From contig CAZBWM010000014.1 of assembly GCA_964495375.1 (NCBI GenBank), positions 39,990 through 103,989 on the forward strand: DNA of 64,000 nucleotides, read 5' to 3'. Shown here in pieces: positions 29,018 through 36,079 of this stretch. The stretch's first letter is position 1. Every line of letters begins with the position of its first letter. Made by a program: the position numbers and the translations under genes. This stretch comes from JAIESQ01 sp964495375. GTDB taxonomy: Bacteria; Planctomycetota; Planctomycetia; Pirellulales; JAEUIK01. The notes under the pieces are model-generated. The model was not told the DNA's origin. It did not search any database and was given only the letters and a program-made list of their open reading frames with translations.

Positions 29018-29287
29018 ATGAAATTTCTGTCCAGGCTACTGGCCAGCGCCACGTGCTGGATTCGCCGACCGAAGCATCCACCGTGCGGTGAACCACAAAA
29101 CCCACCCTGTGCAGCGCAAACCCGATCCGCGCCTGCCGCGGCCGACGACTTTTCGCTCGAGCCGTTTAACGTCGACGAGCCAGCGGCCGACCGCTTGCCT
29201 CGCTACGCCCTCAGCGATCAGAACTTCGTCGTCGATGAGCTCGAGCTCGCCGCCGCCCTCGACCGTGGGCAATCGAGCCAGCGCTAG
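29018..29287 (+). CDS. Small hypothetical protein
   Basis: 89 residues. A strong GGAGGGGG lies just before ATG 29018. The N-terminus is basic (KFLSRLLASATCWIRRPKH), the rest is acidic with 'FSLEPFNVDEPAADRLPRYALSDQNFVVDELELAAALD'. No family recognised and no signal peptide. Start and composition make it a plausible real gene; the stop codon abuts a REPIN element. Confidence 0.5.
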   Translation: MKFLSRLLASATCWIRRPKHPPCGEPQNPPCAAQTRSAPAAADDFSLEPFNVDEPAADRLPRYALSDQNFVVDELELAAALDRGQSSQR

Positions 29288-29362
29288 GGGGACGAGAGTC
29301 GTTTCCGATCAACGTTGTCGACGTAAGTAGCGTCCAAGCCCGGAAACGACTCCCGTCCCCTT
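29286..29362. repeat. REPIN-like palindrome (GGGGACG..AGTCGTTTCCG family)
   Basis: Left arm GGGGGACGAGAGTCGTTTCCG and right arm CGGAAACGACTCCCGTCCCC bracket about 33 nt. This is a second, different REP family from the one at 2.65 kb, with the same overall size. Confidence 0.82.
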
Positions 29363-29451
29363 TCAGGTTGCCAAGGCTCGACGCGCCGCGCCGCCATTCC
29401 CGCGGCCGACCCACCGCGGCTAAGATTCTCCTCCCTGCTACAATTCCCCCG

Positions 29452-30957
29452 ATGCAATTTGAACTTTCTTTGGACAACGACCCACGCGCGTTGCCGGCCG
29501 TCGAGGCCTTCACCACGCAGGCGCTGCGACAAACCGCCCTGGCCGCGGCCGACGCCGACCAGCTCACCGCGCTCGCGATGACCGCCGTCCAAGACGCCGT
29601 CGCCCACGCCTATCCCGCCGGCGAGTCGGGCCAGATCCAACTCGCGATCCAAGCTGCGGCCGGCCAGCTCGAATTCCGCGTCCGCGACTTTGGCCTCCCG
29701 CAGGCGGTCGGTCAGATGGAAACTCGCCTGCAAGCCGGCGAGTCGCTCCGCGCCTGGCTCCGCAGCGCACAGCAAACCAACCTCGTCGATGAAATCCACT
29801 GGCTCGCCTTCGGACCCCAGGGCAAGGCGCTGCAACTCGTCAAATGGCTGCACCAGGCCAGCGTCGTCGACAGCCCCCCGGCCGCCTCAATAGATAAGGA
29901 ACCAGCCGCCGCTACATCTTCCAGCCAGCCCGCCCCCACAGCCGTCCCGCTCGCCCCACCACAGCAATATGCAGTCCGCCGCCTGCTCCCGGCCGAAGCG
30001 ACGCAAGTCTCGCAGTTGATGTACCGCACCTACGGCGGCACCTACTTCAACGCCGACGTCTACTACCCCGAGCGCATCGCCAGCTTAAACCAACAGCAGG
30101 CGGTCCTCTCCGTCGTCGCCGTCGCCGCCGATGGCCAGGTCGCCGCCCACTGCGCCTTGGAACGGAACCAGCCAGGGCAGGTCGCCGAGATCGGTCAGGC
30201 CGCCGTCGACCCGGCGCACCGCGGCCGCGGCCTGTTGGATCGCATGAAAGCGGTTCTCGAAAGCGAAGCTCAAACGCTCGGCCTCGTCGGCTGGTATGCC
30301 GACGCCGTGACGGTGCACACCTTCACGCAGCAGTCCGACGCCCATCACGGAGGGCATGTCTGCGGCGTCGACCTGGCCGTGTCACCGCAAACCGAATCGT
30401 TCCGCGGCATCGCCCGACAGTTGGCGCAGCGGGTGAGCTGCGTCCTTTACTTCCGCTGGCTCGGCGATCCGGCGCCGCGCACGCTCTTCGTGCCGCCGCG
30501 TCATCAGGAAATCGCCACCGAGATCTACGCCAACCTGCAAGCGCCGGTCGAGTTCGGCCCGCTGACTGTTCCCACCGCCGAGCATGGCACGCACGCGGTC
30601 AAGCTCTCGGCCGGCAAGGCGCTCGGCAAAATTCGCGCAAGCACGCTGGGCCGCGACAGTGTCTACGCGATCCGCCATGGCTTGCGCAGCCTGGTCGAAC
30701 AATCGCGCGCCGAAGTGGTCGTCGTCGAATTGCCACTGGCCGATCCCGCGTGTGGCTATGTCGCCCAGCAGCTCGAAGCCGATGGTCTGGGCTTCACAGG
30801 AATCGGCCCTCACTTCTCGCCGCAGGGCGACATCTTGAAGTTGACTTATCTAGTGAGCCCGCTTGAGCGCGAGCCGATCAAGACGTTCGAGCCCTTCGCC
30901 GGCCGGCTGGTGGAATACGCCCTGGCGGAACAGGCGCGCGTGCGGGCGGGGTTGTAA
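29452..30957 (+). CDS. Anti-sigma-type ATPase domain fused to GNAT acetyltransferase
   Basis: 501 residues from ATG 29452. Residues 1-140 resemble the HATPase_c_2 fold of RsbW-like anti-sigma kinases: 'LALSVTAVQDAVAHAYP'-type N-box (LTALAMTAVQDAVAHAYPAGESGQ) and 'LEFRVRDFGLP'. After a Pro/Ala/Ser linker (about 142-175) an acetyltransferase domain follows: 'YAVRRLLPAEATQVSQLMYRTYGGTYFNADVYYPERI', 'GQAAVDPAHRGRGLLDRMKAVLESEA' with the acetyl-CoA R/Q-x-x-G-x-G/A loop. A beta-rich C-terminal third is unassigned. The combination suggests a signalling acetyltransferase, possibly controlled by ATP binding or a partner-switching protein. Substrate unknown. Confidence 0.83.
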   Translation: MQFELSLDNDPRALPAVEAFTTQALRQTALAAADADQLTALAMTAVQDAVAHAYPAGESGQIQLAIQAAAGQLEFRVRDFGLPQAVGQMETRLQAGESLRAWLRSAQQTNLVDEIHWLAFGPQGKALQLVKWLHQASVVDSPPAASIDKEPAAATSSSQPAPTAVPLAPPQQYAVRRLLPAEATQVSQLMYRTYGGTYFNADVYYPERIASLNQQQAVLSVVAVAADGQVAAHCALERNQPGQVAEIGQAAVDPAHRGRGLLDRMKAVLESEAQTLGLVGWYADAVTVHTFTQQSDAHHGGHVCGVDLAVSPQTESFRGIARQLAQRVSCVLYFRWLGDPAPRTLFVPPRHQEIATEIYANLQAPVEFGPLTVPTAEHGTHAVKLSAGKALGKIRASTLGRDSVYAIRHGLRSLVEQSRAEVVVVELPLADPACGYVAQQLEADGLGFTGIGPHFSPQGDILKLTYLVSPLEREPIKTFEPFAGRLVEYALAEQARVRAGL

Positions 30958-31098
30958 GCGATCGCGATTAGAAGCAGTATCAAAACTAGCGCGAAACGAA
31001 CGTCCCGTGTCACTGAAAGTTGCGACTTGCAGCGCTGCATCGATCGCTGCACGGCTGAGCAACCCACTGCGGACCTCAACCCAATTAATCTTGGATCA

Positions 31099-31235
31099 GG
31101 GGTGGCCCGGCTGCTCGCAGCCGGGTGGCGCAGCCACAAGAATCTATTCATGCCGCCTTGCCCAAGTCAGCGGCGTCGCAATTAGAAGGCTTCTTGTCGC
31201 TTCGCGACCTAGCCGACAAGCGGCTAGGCCACCCC
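31099..31235. repeat. 137-bp inverted-repeat element with GGGGTGGCC ends
   Basis: Begins GGGGTGGCCCGGCTGCTCGC and ends GGCTAGGCCACCCC. Both ends carry the same nested hairpin (GGCTGCTCGCAGCC at one, TAGCCGACAAGCGGCTA at the other) followed inward by GGCGCAGCCACAAG and its counterpart. It lies at the start of a repeat island after the acetyltransferase gene. Confidence 0.75.
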
Positions 31236-31433
31236 ACGTCCACGATTTTGCCCATGTAGGTCAGGCACTCCGTCCCTGCCGAAGGCCAGCGCGCCATTCT
31301 TTTCGATTTGGATGTGAATGATCCGATCGATCGCGCGGCGCTCGGGGAAGACTTCCGCCAGGATCGGCCCCATCGTCTCCGGCTCCAACCGGCAAACCAC
31401 AAAGTTCCCCATTGGCCGCGCAGCGGCCAACAT
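31236..31433 (-). pseudogene. Possible gene fragment between repeats
   Basis: A minus-strand frame of about 60 residues reads 'MGNFVVCRLEPETMGPILAEVFPERRAIDRIIHIQIEKNG' and 'ALAFGRDGVPDL'. It has ordinary protein composition and no lower-quality competitor. The 5' side is interrupted by the GCGCAGCGGC repeat (about 31410) and the 3' side by a GTAGGTCAGGCACTCC repeat (31254). It looks like the remainder of a gene broken at both ends. No family recognised. Confidence 0.4.
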
Positions 31434-31500
31434 AGCTTTAGCCGTGGGTGAAACCCACGGAACCGTTCGCGATAAACCTATTAAGCCGCGCCGCGGCGAC
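31413..31500. repeat. Partial copy D of the composite palindromic repeat
   Basis: ATTGGCCGCGCAGCGGCC, AGCCGTGGGTGAAACCCACGG and AAGCCGCGCCGCGGCGAC appear in the order seen in copy A (24.2-24.3 kb), without the outer modules. Confidence 0.65.
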
Positions 31501-31505
31501 AGGTC

Positions 31506-31566
31506 AGTGTAGTCATCACGCTCCGCCGTGATGAAATTCCGTCTCGCGGAGCGAGACGACTACACT
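31506..31566. repeat. Inverted repeat AGTGTAGTC..GACTACACT
   Basis: Arms of about 22 bp carrying CGCTCCGC and GCGGAGCG surround a short spacer. This is a complete hairpin between the partial copy D and the first 80-bp direct repeat. Confidence 0.7.
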
Positions 31567-31643
31567 GTCGCCGCGCAGCCGCTGGCCTGTTGAGCCAATC
31601 GTCACCGGCGCTTGTCATGCACGGCGTGCATGACCTACGGCTA
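31564..31643 (+). repeat. 80-bp direct repeat, left copy
   Basis: Runs from ACTGTCGCCGCGCAGCCGCT through TGAGCC, CGTCACCGGCG and TGTCATGCACGGCGTGCATG to ACCTACGGCT. It includes the palindrome ATGCACGGCGTGCAT. The right copy is at 32133-32214 in the same orientation with only a few differences. Confidence 0.8.
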
Positions 31644-31769
31644 CTGGAGCACAAGGTTCCCTCCCTGGCGGAGGTAGCCAGGTTTTCATCCCAAGAGAGT
31701 GGCTCCCAGGCGTACAATTTGGGCCAGTGACACCATTACCCTAAACAATGCCCAATAATGGAGTCGGTT

Positions 31770-32030
31770 ATGCGGCAAGAGCTCGACAAACTTCGAGCAG
31801 GCCTTCGTACGCGAGATCCAGCGATCTGCGGAACAGCGCCAGCATGGATCATTCAGCAAGTTACTGCTCGCTTCGACGAGATGTTGGCCAGCCTGACACC
31901 GGTAAACGAGCGCGCGCAAATCGAGGAGTTTGCACAGGGTGCGATTCGCTACATCGACGATCAATGTGGCAGCGGATGTGACACGCTGGGTGATGCATTA
32001 TTCGCCTTGGTATCCAACAAGCACAGGTAG
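31770..32030 (+). CDS. Small hypothetical protein inside a repeat-bracketed cassette
   Basis: 86 residues from ATG 31770, which has GGAG six bases upstream (an ATG at 31758 is too close to that site). Sequence is helical and mixed-charge: 'RQELDKLRAGLRTRDPAICGTAPAWIIQQVTARFDEMLASLTP', then 'IRYIDDQCGSGCDTLGDALFALVSNKHR'. No signal peptide or membrane helix. Three cysteines could coordinate metal. No family recognised. It lies between two copies of an 80-bp direct repeat, so it may have been carried in. Confidence 0.5.
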   Translation: MRQELDKLRAGLRTRDPAICGTAPAWIIQQVTARFDEMLASLTPVNERAQIEEFAQGAIRYIDDQCGSGCDTLGDALFALVSNKHR

Positions 32031-32101
32031 GCCAGGCACTCCGTGCCCGACAAATTGCCGCTCAACCGTGGCCCTTTGAGACCGTCGACACGGTTGCGAT
32101 T

Positions 32102-32132
32102 GCCCTGCACGGCGTGCATGACCTACAGCTAA
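32102..32132. repeat. Extra GCACGGCGTGCATGACCTACAGCT copy
   Basis: A truncated copy of the end of the 80-bp repeat (CTGCACGGCGTGCATGACC) immediately precedes the right copy. A related GTAGGCCAGGCACTCCGTGCC lies at 32027. Confidence 0.6.
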
Positions 32133-32214
32133 ACTGTCGCCGCGCAGCCGCTGCCTTGTTGAGCCAGTCGTCACCGGCGCGGTTGTCATGCACGGAGTGC
32201 ATGACCTACGGCTG
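32133..32214 (+). repeat. 80-bp direct repeat, right copy
   Basis: Same orientation and order as 31564-31643: CTGTCGCCGCGCAGCCGCT, TTGAGCCAGTCGTCACCGGCG, TGTCATGCACGGAGTGCATG, ACCTACGGCTG. A 2-nt insertion and about five substitutions separate the two copies. Confidence 0.8.
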
Positions 32215-32226
32215 TAGGCTGCTCCC

Positions 32227-33174
32227 TTACGACTCGCGAATTGTTTCATCGAGCGGGCGCCAGGCTGGATCCTTGAGCGCGGGGTCGGGATCGCGTGGCG
32301 GCTTGAAGGGCTGATCCCATTCGTTGTGACCCAACGTCCACACGCCATGCGCTAAGAAGTTGCGCTGCGCCTCGCGCAGGCGGACCGGGTTGGGTTTGCT
32401 GTGATCGCGAGGATCGCGATGGCCGGTGAAATAGCGCCAACAACAGACTTCGCACTCATCACTTGCAATCGCGCGATGGCCACAACAGGGACACGTAAGC
32501 GGAAGCAGGTTCTGGCTAACTCTCGTCGCTTGTGACGTCGATTTGCCTGCATCCCAGAGTTTCGGGCCACCGTCATATGGCCGCCAGTTGGGGTCTTTGC
32601 GATCCTGTCGGGTGGGCTTGCGAACGAGTCGCTTGAGTCCTTCGTGCGCTCCCCCGAGTTTCCTGAAGTTCTGCTGAGCCTCGACCAACGTGATTCCGCC
32701 TGAGACAAAGCCGTAGCCAACAAAGCTACGAAGCTCCGGATCCGACGAACCGGGACCAAAAACCCAGGCGCAGATCGGGCATCTGGCCCTGCCAGCATGA
32801 ATCGACCTGTAACCGCAGCAGGGACAAGTCGCATCGTTGAGCGGCAGATCAGGATCGACAATCGGCCAGCCATCAAAGGGAGCGGCGAGTGCGGACCAAT
32901 TCGGGTCGTGTTCCAGCTTCGACGCCCGCGGCGCAGCCCCGCTTTCCCAGGCGGCGCGACCCTCATACCGCAGGAAGAAAGCGTGCTGCCAATTCCGCAA
33001 TGAGCAGCCTCCGTTGGCACCACCGGGCGCGTCCGGAAATCTGCGCTCGTAGCTTTCAATTTCCCAGCCGCAGTACGGACAGATGTCGCCGATCCCATAA
33101 TGGAAATCCGGTCCAGCAAATTCGCTCGCGAACCCGCAGCAGGGGCAATAGTGCCAGTCGTCGTTCGTATTCAT
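32227..33174 (-). CDS. Protein with three cysteine-rich CPCC domains
   Basis: 315 residues from ATG 33174 (33219 would add a non-conserved 15 residues). Three zinc-ribbon-like units are visible: 'YCPCCGFASEF..DICPYCGWE' (about 9-38), 'TCPCCGYRSIHAGRARCPICAWVF' (about 115-140) and 'TCPCCGHRAIASDECEVCCWRYF' (about 225-250). Each is followed by a helix with 'EAQQNFRKLGG' or 'EAQRNFLAHGV' and a 'DPNWRP/DPAWRP' end, so the whole CPCC domain (usually one per protein) is repeated three times. CPCC proteins are found in toxin/immunity and stress contexts, but no toxin is adjacent. Likely cytoplasmic and zinc-binding. Confidence 0.85.
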   Translation of the reverse strand: MNTNDDWHYCPCCGFASEFAGPDFHYGIGDICPYCGWEIESYERRFPDAPGGANGGCSLRNWQHAFFLRYEGRAAWESGAAPRASKLEHDPNWSALAAPFDGWPIVDPDLPLNDATCPCCGYRSIHAGRARCPICAWVFGPGSSDPELRSFVGYGFVSGGITLVEAQQNFRKLGGAHEGLKRLVRKPTRQDRKDPNWRPYDGGPKLWDAGKSTSQATRVSQNLLPLTCPCCGHRAIASDECEVCCWRYFTGHRDPRDHSKPNPVRLREAQRNFLAHGVWTLGHNEWDQPFKPPRDPDPALKDPAWRPLDETIRES

Positions 33175-33274
33175 GCTGAGGTGCCCCGCAATCGCTTTCC
33201 GTGAACCTCCGGACGCCATGACCCTTGATCAGGTTCGCGAAGCGCACTCCCCCCTGATCCGCAACCTCTAATCC

Positions 33275-33679
33275 CTAACCCCCACCCGGCCTCGGGAACC
33301 TTCGCGCCTCATGGTCGGCCGACGGATGCTTCACCTTCGAGACAATCCCCTCGCGCACCAGACGCTCGTAGCCGGTCGCCAGGTCAGGCGGCGCGGCGCT
33401 CTCCTGCTGCCAGTGCGCGTAGGTCGCTTCGTCGCACCAGTCGCGCAGCTTGGGCATCGCCCGCAGGTGGGCGCCGTGGTTGCGGAAATCGCGCATCGCC
33501 GCTTCGTCGCGCCACACGGTGATCGTCCAATAGACCTGCCGGGCGTCGCGATGGATCGACAGGCCGAGGTTGCCCTCCGCCCGTCGTGCCTGCCAGGCCG
33601 ACAGCAGGGTGTAGTAGAAGAAGGCCGGCAGGTAGCGCCACTTGCGAATCCGCAGCCGTGTTACCGAGACGAAGACCAT
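33275..33679 (-). CDS. DUF3291-like monooxygenase-fold protein
   Basis: 134 residues: 'MVFVSVTRLRIRKWRYLPAFFYYTLLSAWQARRAEGNLGLSIHRDARQVYWTITVWRDEAAMRDFRNHGAHLRAMPKLRDWCDEATYAHW'. The pattern of a first strand, aromatic helix, 'YWT.TVW..E.AMR.F' strand-helix and final 'W' helix fits the dimeric alpha/beta-barrel DUF3291 proteins. Function of this family is largely unknown; related folds are small-molecule monooxygenases. Monocistronic, between the CPCC gene and a repeat block. Confidence 0.8.
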   Translation of the reverse strand: MVFVSVTRLRIRKWRYLPAFFYYTLLSAWQARRAEGNLGLSIHRDARQVYWTITVWRDEAAMRDFRNHGAHLRAMPKLRDWCDEATYAHWQQESAAPPDLATGYERLVREGIVSKVKHPSADHEARRFPRPGGG

Positions 33680-33767
33680 CGAGCTCTACCTCAATGCGGG
33701 CACAGGCCAGTTCAGGCTACAGACTACAGGCGTCAGCCTTCAGGCCAGAGACGACAGGGATCGGCAG

Positions 33768-33896
33768 TCTTTGGACGCAACTTGGACGCAACCGATGTGA
33801 GTTTTGCGTCCAAGAATAAGTCATTTCAAGACAATAGGTTAAGTGCTTGCAAGACGGCCTTTGGACGGTTTGGACGCAAATTCCCGGAACACCTAA
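33768..33896. repeat. GGACGCAA-rich dispersed repeat, copy 2
   Basis: Carries TTGGACGCAA twice, GTTTTGCGTCCAAG, the AATAGGTTAAGTGCTTG segment, TTTGGACGG, TTTGGACGCAAA and the end TTCCCGGAACACC. The order matches copy 1 at 950-1108. Confidence 0.75.
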
Positions 33897-33979
33897 TAGT
33901 GGTTGGGCGCCAGTGGTTCGTGGCTAGACTCAAAGCCGCCTGGCCACTGCTGTGTTACCCAGTCGAAAACGGGTGAAAT

Positions 33980-34153
33980 ATCAAAACACCCGGACGCAAA
34001 TCGCCCCACCCGGACGCAACCCGGACGATCACCCGGACGCAAAACTCGCGGCGACCTCATCGCTCCAAGTTGTGCCCTCCATTCGAGTTCGGGTGCAATA
34101 GGAAGACACCCGGACGCACCCGGACGCAAAATCCCGGAACACTTTATAGAGGA
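33980..34153. repeat. GGACGCAA-rich dispersed repeat, copy 3
   Basis: Contains ACCCGGACGCAA at least five times and ends with CGCAAAATCCCGGAACACTTT and ATAGAGGAT, the same terminus as copy 1. Two internal GGGTGAAATATCAAAACACC-like segments differ from the other copies. Confidence 0.7.
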
Positions 34154-34426
34154 TAGGGATCAGGGATTAGAGGCTACGGTTTCGAGGTTTCGATCCCTAC
34201 CCCCTGGTCCCTAACCTTTGGCCCCTGTTCTCCAGCCCCCGGCCCCTAGCCCCTAGCCCCGGCGAACCTGACATTGACCCCTCTAGTCCTTCCAATAAAA
34301 TGCTGCGCTCTTTCGAGTTATAGCAAACCGTCGGCACATTCGACCGCGCGCCGCGGGGCGAGCGCTCGCCAGTTGCCGCCGACTGCCGCCCGCTCCGCTC
34401 ACCTTATTATCAGCGCCCCACCGCAC
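34154..34426. other. Low-complexity leader of lysS
   Basis: Contains AGGGATCAGGGATTAGAGGC and a CCCTAGCCCC-type tract (34225-34260), a simple-sequence feature also seen weakly at 33.25 kb. No gene. The upstream open frame of lysS (from 34274) crosses it but is not protein-like. Confidence 0.5.
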
Positions 34427-36025
34427 ATGGCCCCCTCGATGACCAACGCCCCCGAGCAGCCCGAACCGGTCGCCGACACGGCCACCAGCCCCAGCGCGCT
34501 GGAAGCCGCCCGCCGCGAGAAGCTCCGTAAGCTGCAAGCCCTGGGGCTCGATCCGTGGGGGCAGCGGTTCGACGACCACCAGCCGGTCAGCGACATCCGC
34601 AGCCGCTTGGGCGAGATCGTGCTGGTCAACCAGGCCAGCGGGGAACGTATCCCATTTCCCACCGACGGCAGCGACCTCAAGACCTTCATCGCCGAGCGCG
34701 GGCCGGGCGAAACCGATGGCCCGCAGGTTCGCGCGGCCGGTCGCATCGTGCTGCAGCGCACCAGTGGCAAGGCGACGTTCTTAGATATCCGCGACTGGAG
34801 CGGCCGGTTGCAGGTGCTCATCGGCAAGAAGCAGGTCGGCGACGATAACTGGGCCGTCTCGCAGTGCTTCGACCTGGGTGACGTGATTGGCGTCGACGGC
34901 CGGCTCGGCGTCACTCGCACCGGCGAGCTGACGATCTTCGCCGAGAGCCTGACGTTTCTGACCAAGTCGATCGAGACCCCGCCCGACAAGCACAAGGGTT
35001 TGACGAACCCCGAGCTACGTCAGCGGATGCGGTACCTTGACTTGATCCACGGCGACGGCGTCCTCGACCGCTTCTTGAATCGCACGAAGATCGTCAACTC
35101 GATCCGTGCCACGTTGGCGGCCGATCGCTTTGTCGAAGTCGAAGGGCCGACGTTGCACGCCATTGCCGGTGGCGCCGCGGCCCGCCCGTTCAAGACGCAT
35201 CACAACGCGCTCGATATTCCGCTCTACCTGCGAATCGCGCTGGAGCTGCATCTCAAGCGGCTGTTGGTCGGCGGCATCGAGCGCGTCTACGAGCTCGGTC
35301 GCGTCTATCGCAACGAGGGAATCAGCCCGCGTCACAATCCCGAATTCACCATGCTCGAGGCCTACCAGGCCTATGGCGACTACCGCACGATGATGGACCT
35401 GACCGAGCGGTTGATCGTCGACGCGGTGCGGGCGACCGGGCAATCGCAACCGCTCACCTGGGGCGACAAGCAGATCGACTTCACGCCCCCCTTCGCCCGG
35501 CGGACGTACGACGAACTGTTCGCCGAACACACGGGCGTCGATCCAGCCGACGAAGCGGCCGTGCGCCAGTTGGCCGGTAAGCACGACATCGAGACCGCGG
35601 GCCGCCACGCCGACGTCATCAAAGGCGAGCTGTTCGAAGAGTTGGTCGAGGACCGGCTCAAAGGCCCGATCTTCGTGCTCGATTATCCGGCCACGCTTTG
35701 CCCGCTCACCAAGCGCCGCCGCGACAACCCGGCCGTGGCCGAGCGGTTCGAGCTGTTCGTCGAAGGGATGGAAGTCGCCAACGCTTATACCGAGCTGAAC
35801 GACCCCGACCTGCAAGAACAGCTCTTTCGCACGCAGTTGGCAGGCCAGAAAGAAGAAGACTCGATGGCCAAAATGGATCACGATTTCATCCGCGCGCTGA
35901 GGCACGGCATGCCGCCGGCAGGCGGACTGGGGATCGGCATCGATCGGCTCGTGATGCTGCTGACGAATGCCACGTCGATCCGCGAAGTGATTTTGTTTCC
36001 GCTGCTGCGGCCTGAAGAGGAATAA
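34427..36025 (+). CDS. lysS: Lysyl-tRNA synthetase, class II
   Basis: 532 residues from ATG 34427 (34439 also possible; neither has a clear ribosome binding site). N-terminal OB-fold anticodon-binding domain: 'AGRIVLQRTSGKATFLDIRDWSGRLQVLIGKKQVG'. Class II core: 'HHNALDIPLYLRIALELHLKRLLVGG', motif 2 'YELGRVYRNEGISPRHNPEFTMLEAYQAY' (about 288-316), 'FVEGMEVANAYTELNDP', and motif 3 'GLGIGIDRLVMLLT' (about 498). It loads lysine onto tRNA. The upstream extension to 34274 has no protein features and is rejected. Followed by the Lol-type exporter about 55 bases later. Confidence 0.96.
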   Translation: MAPSMTNAPEQPEPVADTATSPSALEAARREKLRKLQALGLDPWGQRFDDHQPVSDIRSRLGEIVLVNQASGERIPFPTDGSDLKTFIAERGPGETDGPQVRAAGRIVLQRTSGKATFLDIRDWSGRLQVLIGKKQVGDDNWAVSQCFDLGDVIGVDGRLGVTRTGELTIFAESLTFLTKSIETPPDKHKGLTNPELRQRMRYLDLIHGDGVLDRFLNRTKIVNSIRATLAADRFVEVEGPTLHAIAGGAAARPFKTHHNALDIPLYLRIALELHLKRLLVGGIERVYELGRVYRNEGISPRHNPEFTMLEAYQAYGDYRTMMDLTERLIVDAVRATGQSQPLTWGDKQIDFTPPFARRTYDELFAEHTGVDPADEAAVRQLAGKHDIETAGRHADVIKGELFEELVEDRLKGPIFVLDYPATLCPLTKRRRDNPAVAERFELFVEGMEVANAYTELNDPDLQEQLFRTQLAGQKEEDSMAKMDHDFIRALRHGMPPAGGLGIGIDRLVMLLTNATSIREVILFPLLRPEEE

Positions 36026-36079
36026 GATAGAGCGACCGGCGTGGAGACGTCGGCATCCTCAACACCAAGGACGGTGACC

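Noticed and set aside
34274..34426. Upstream extension of lysS to 34274
   Set aside because: The extra residues come from the CCCTAGCCCC-type tract and do not match the usual lysS N-terminus.
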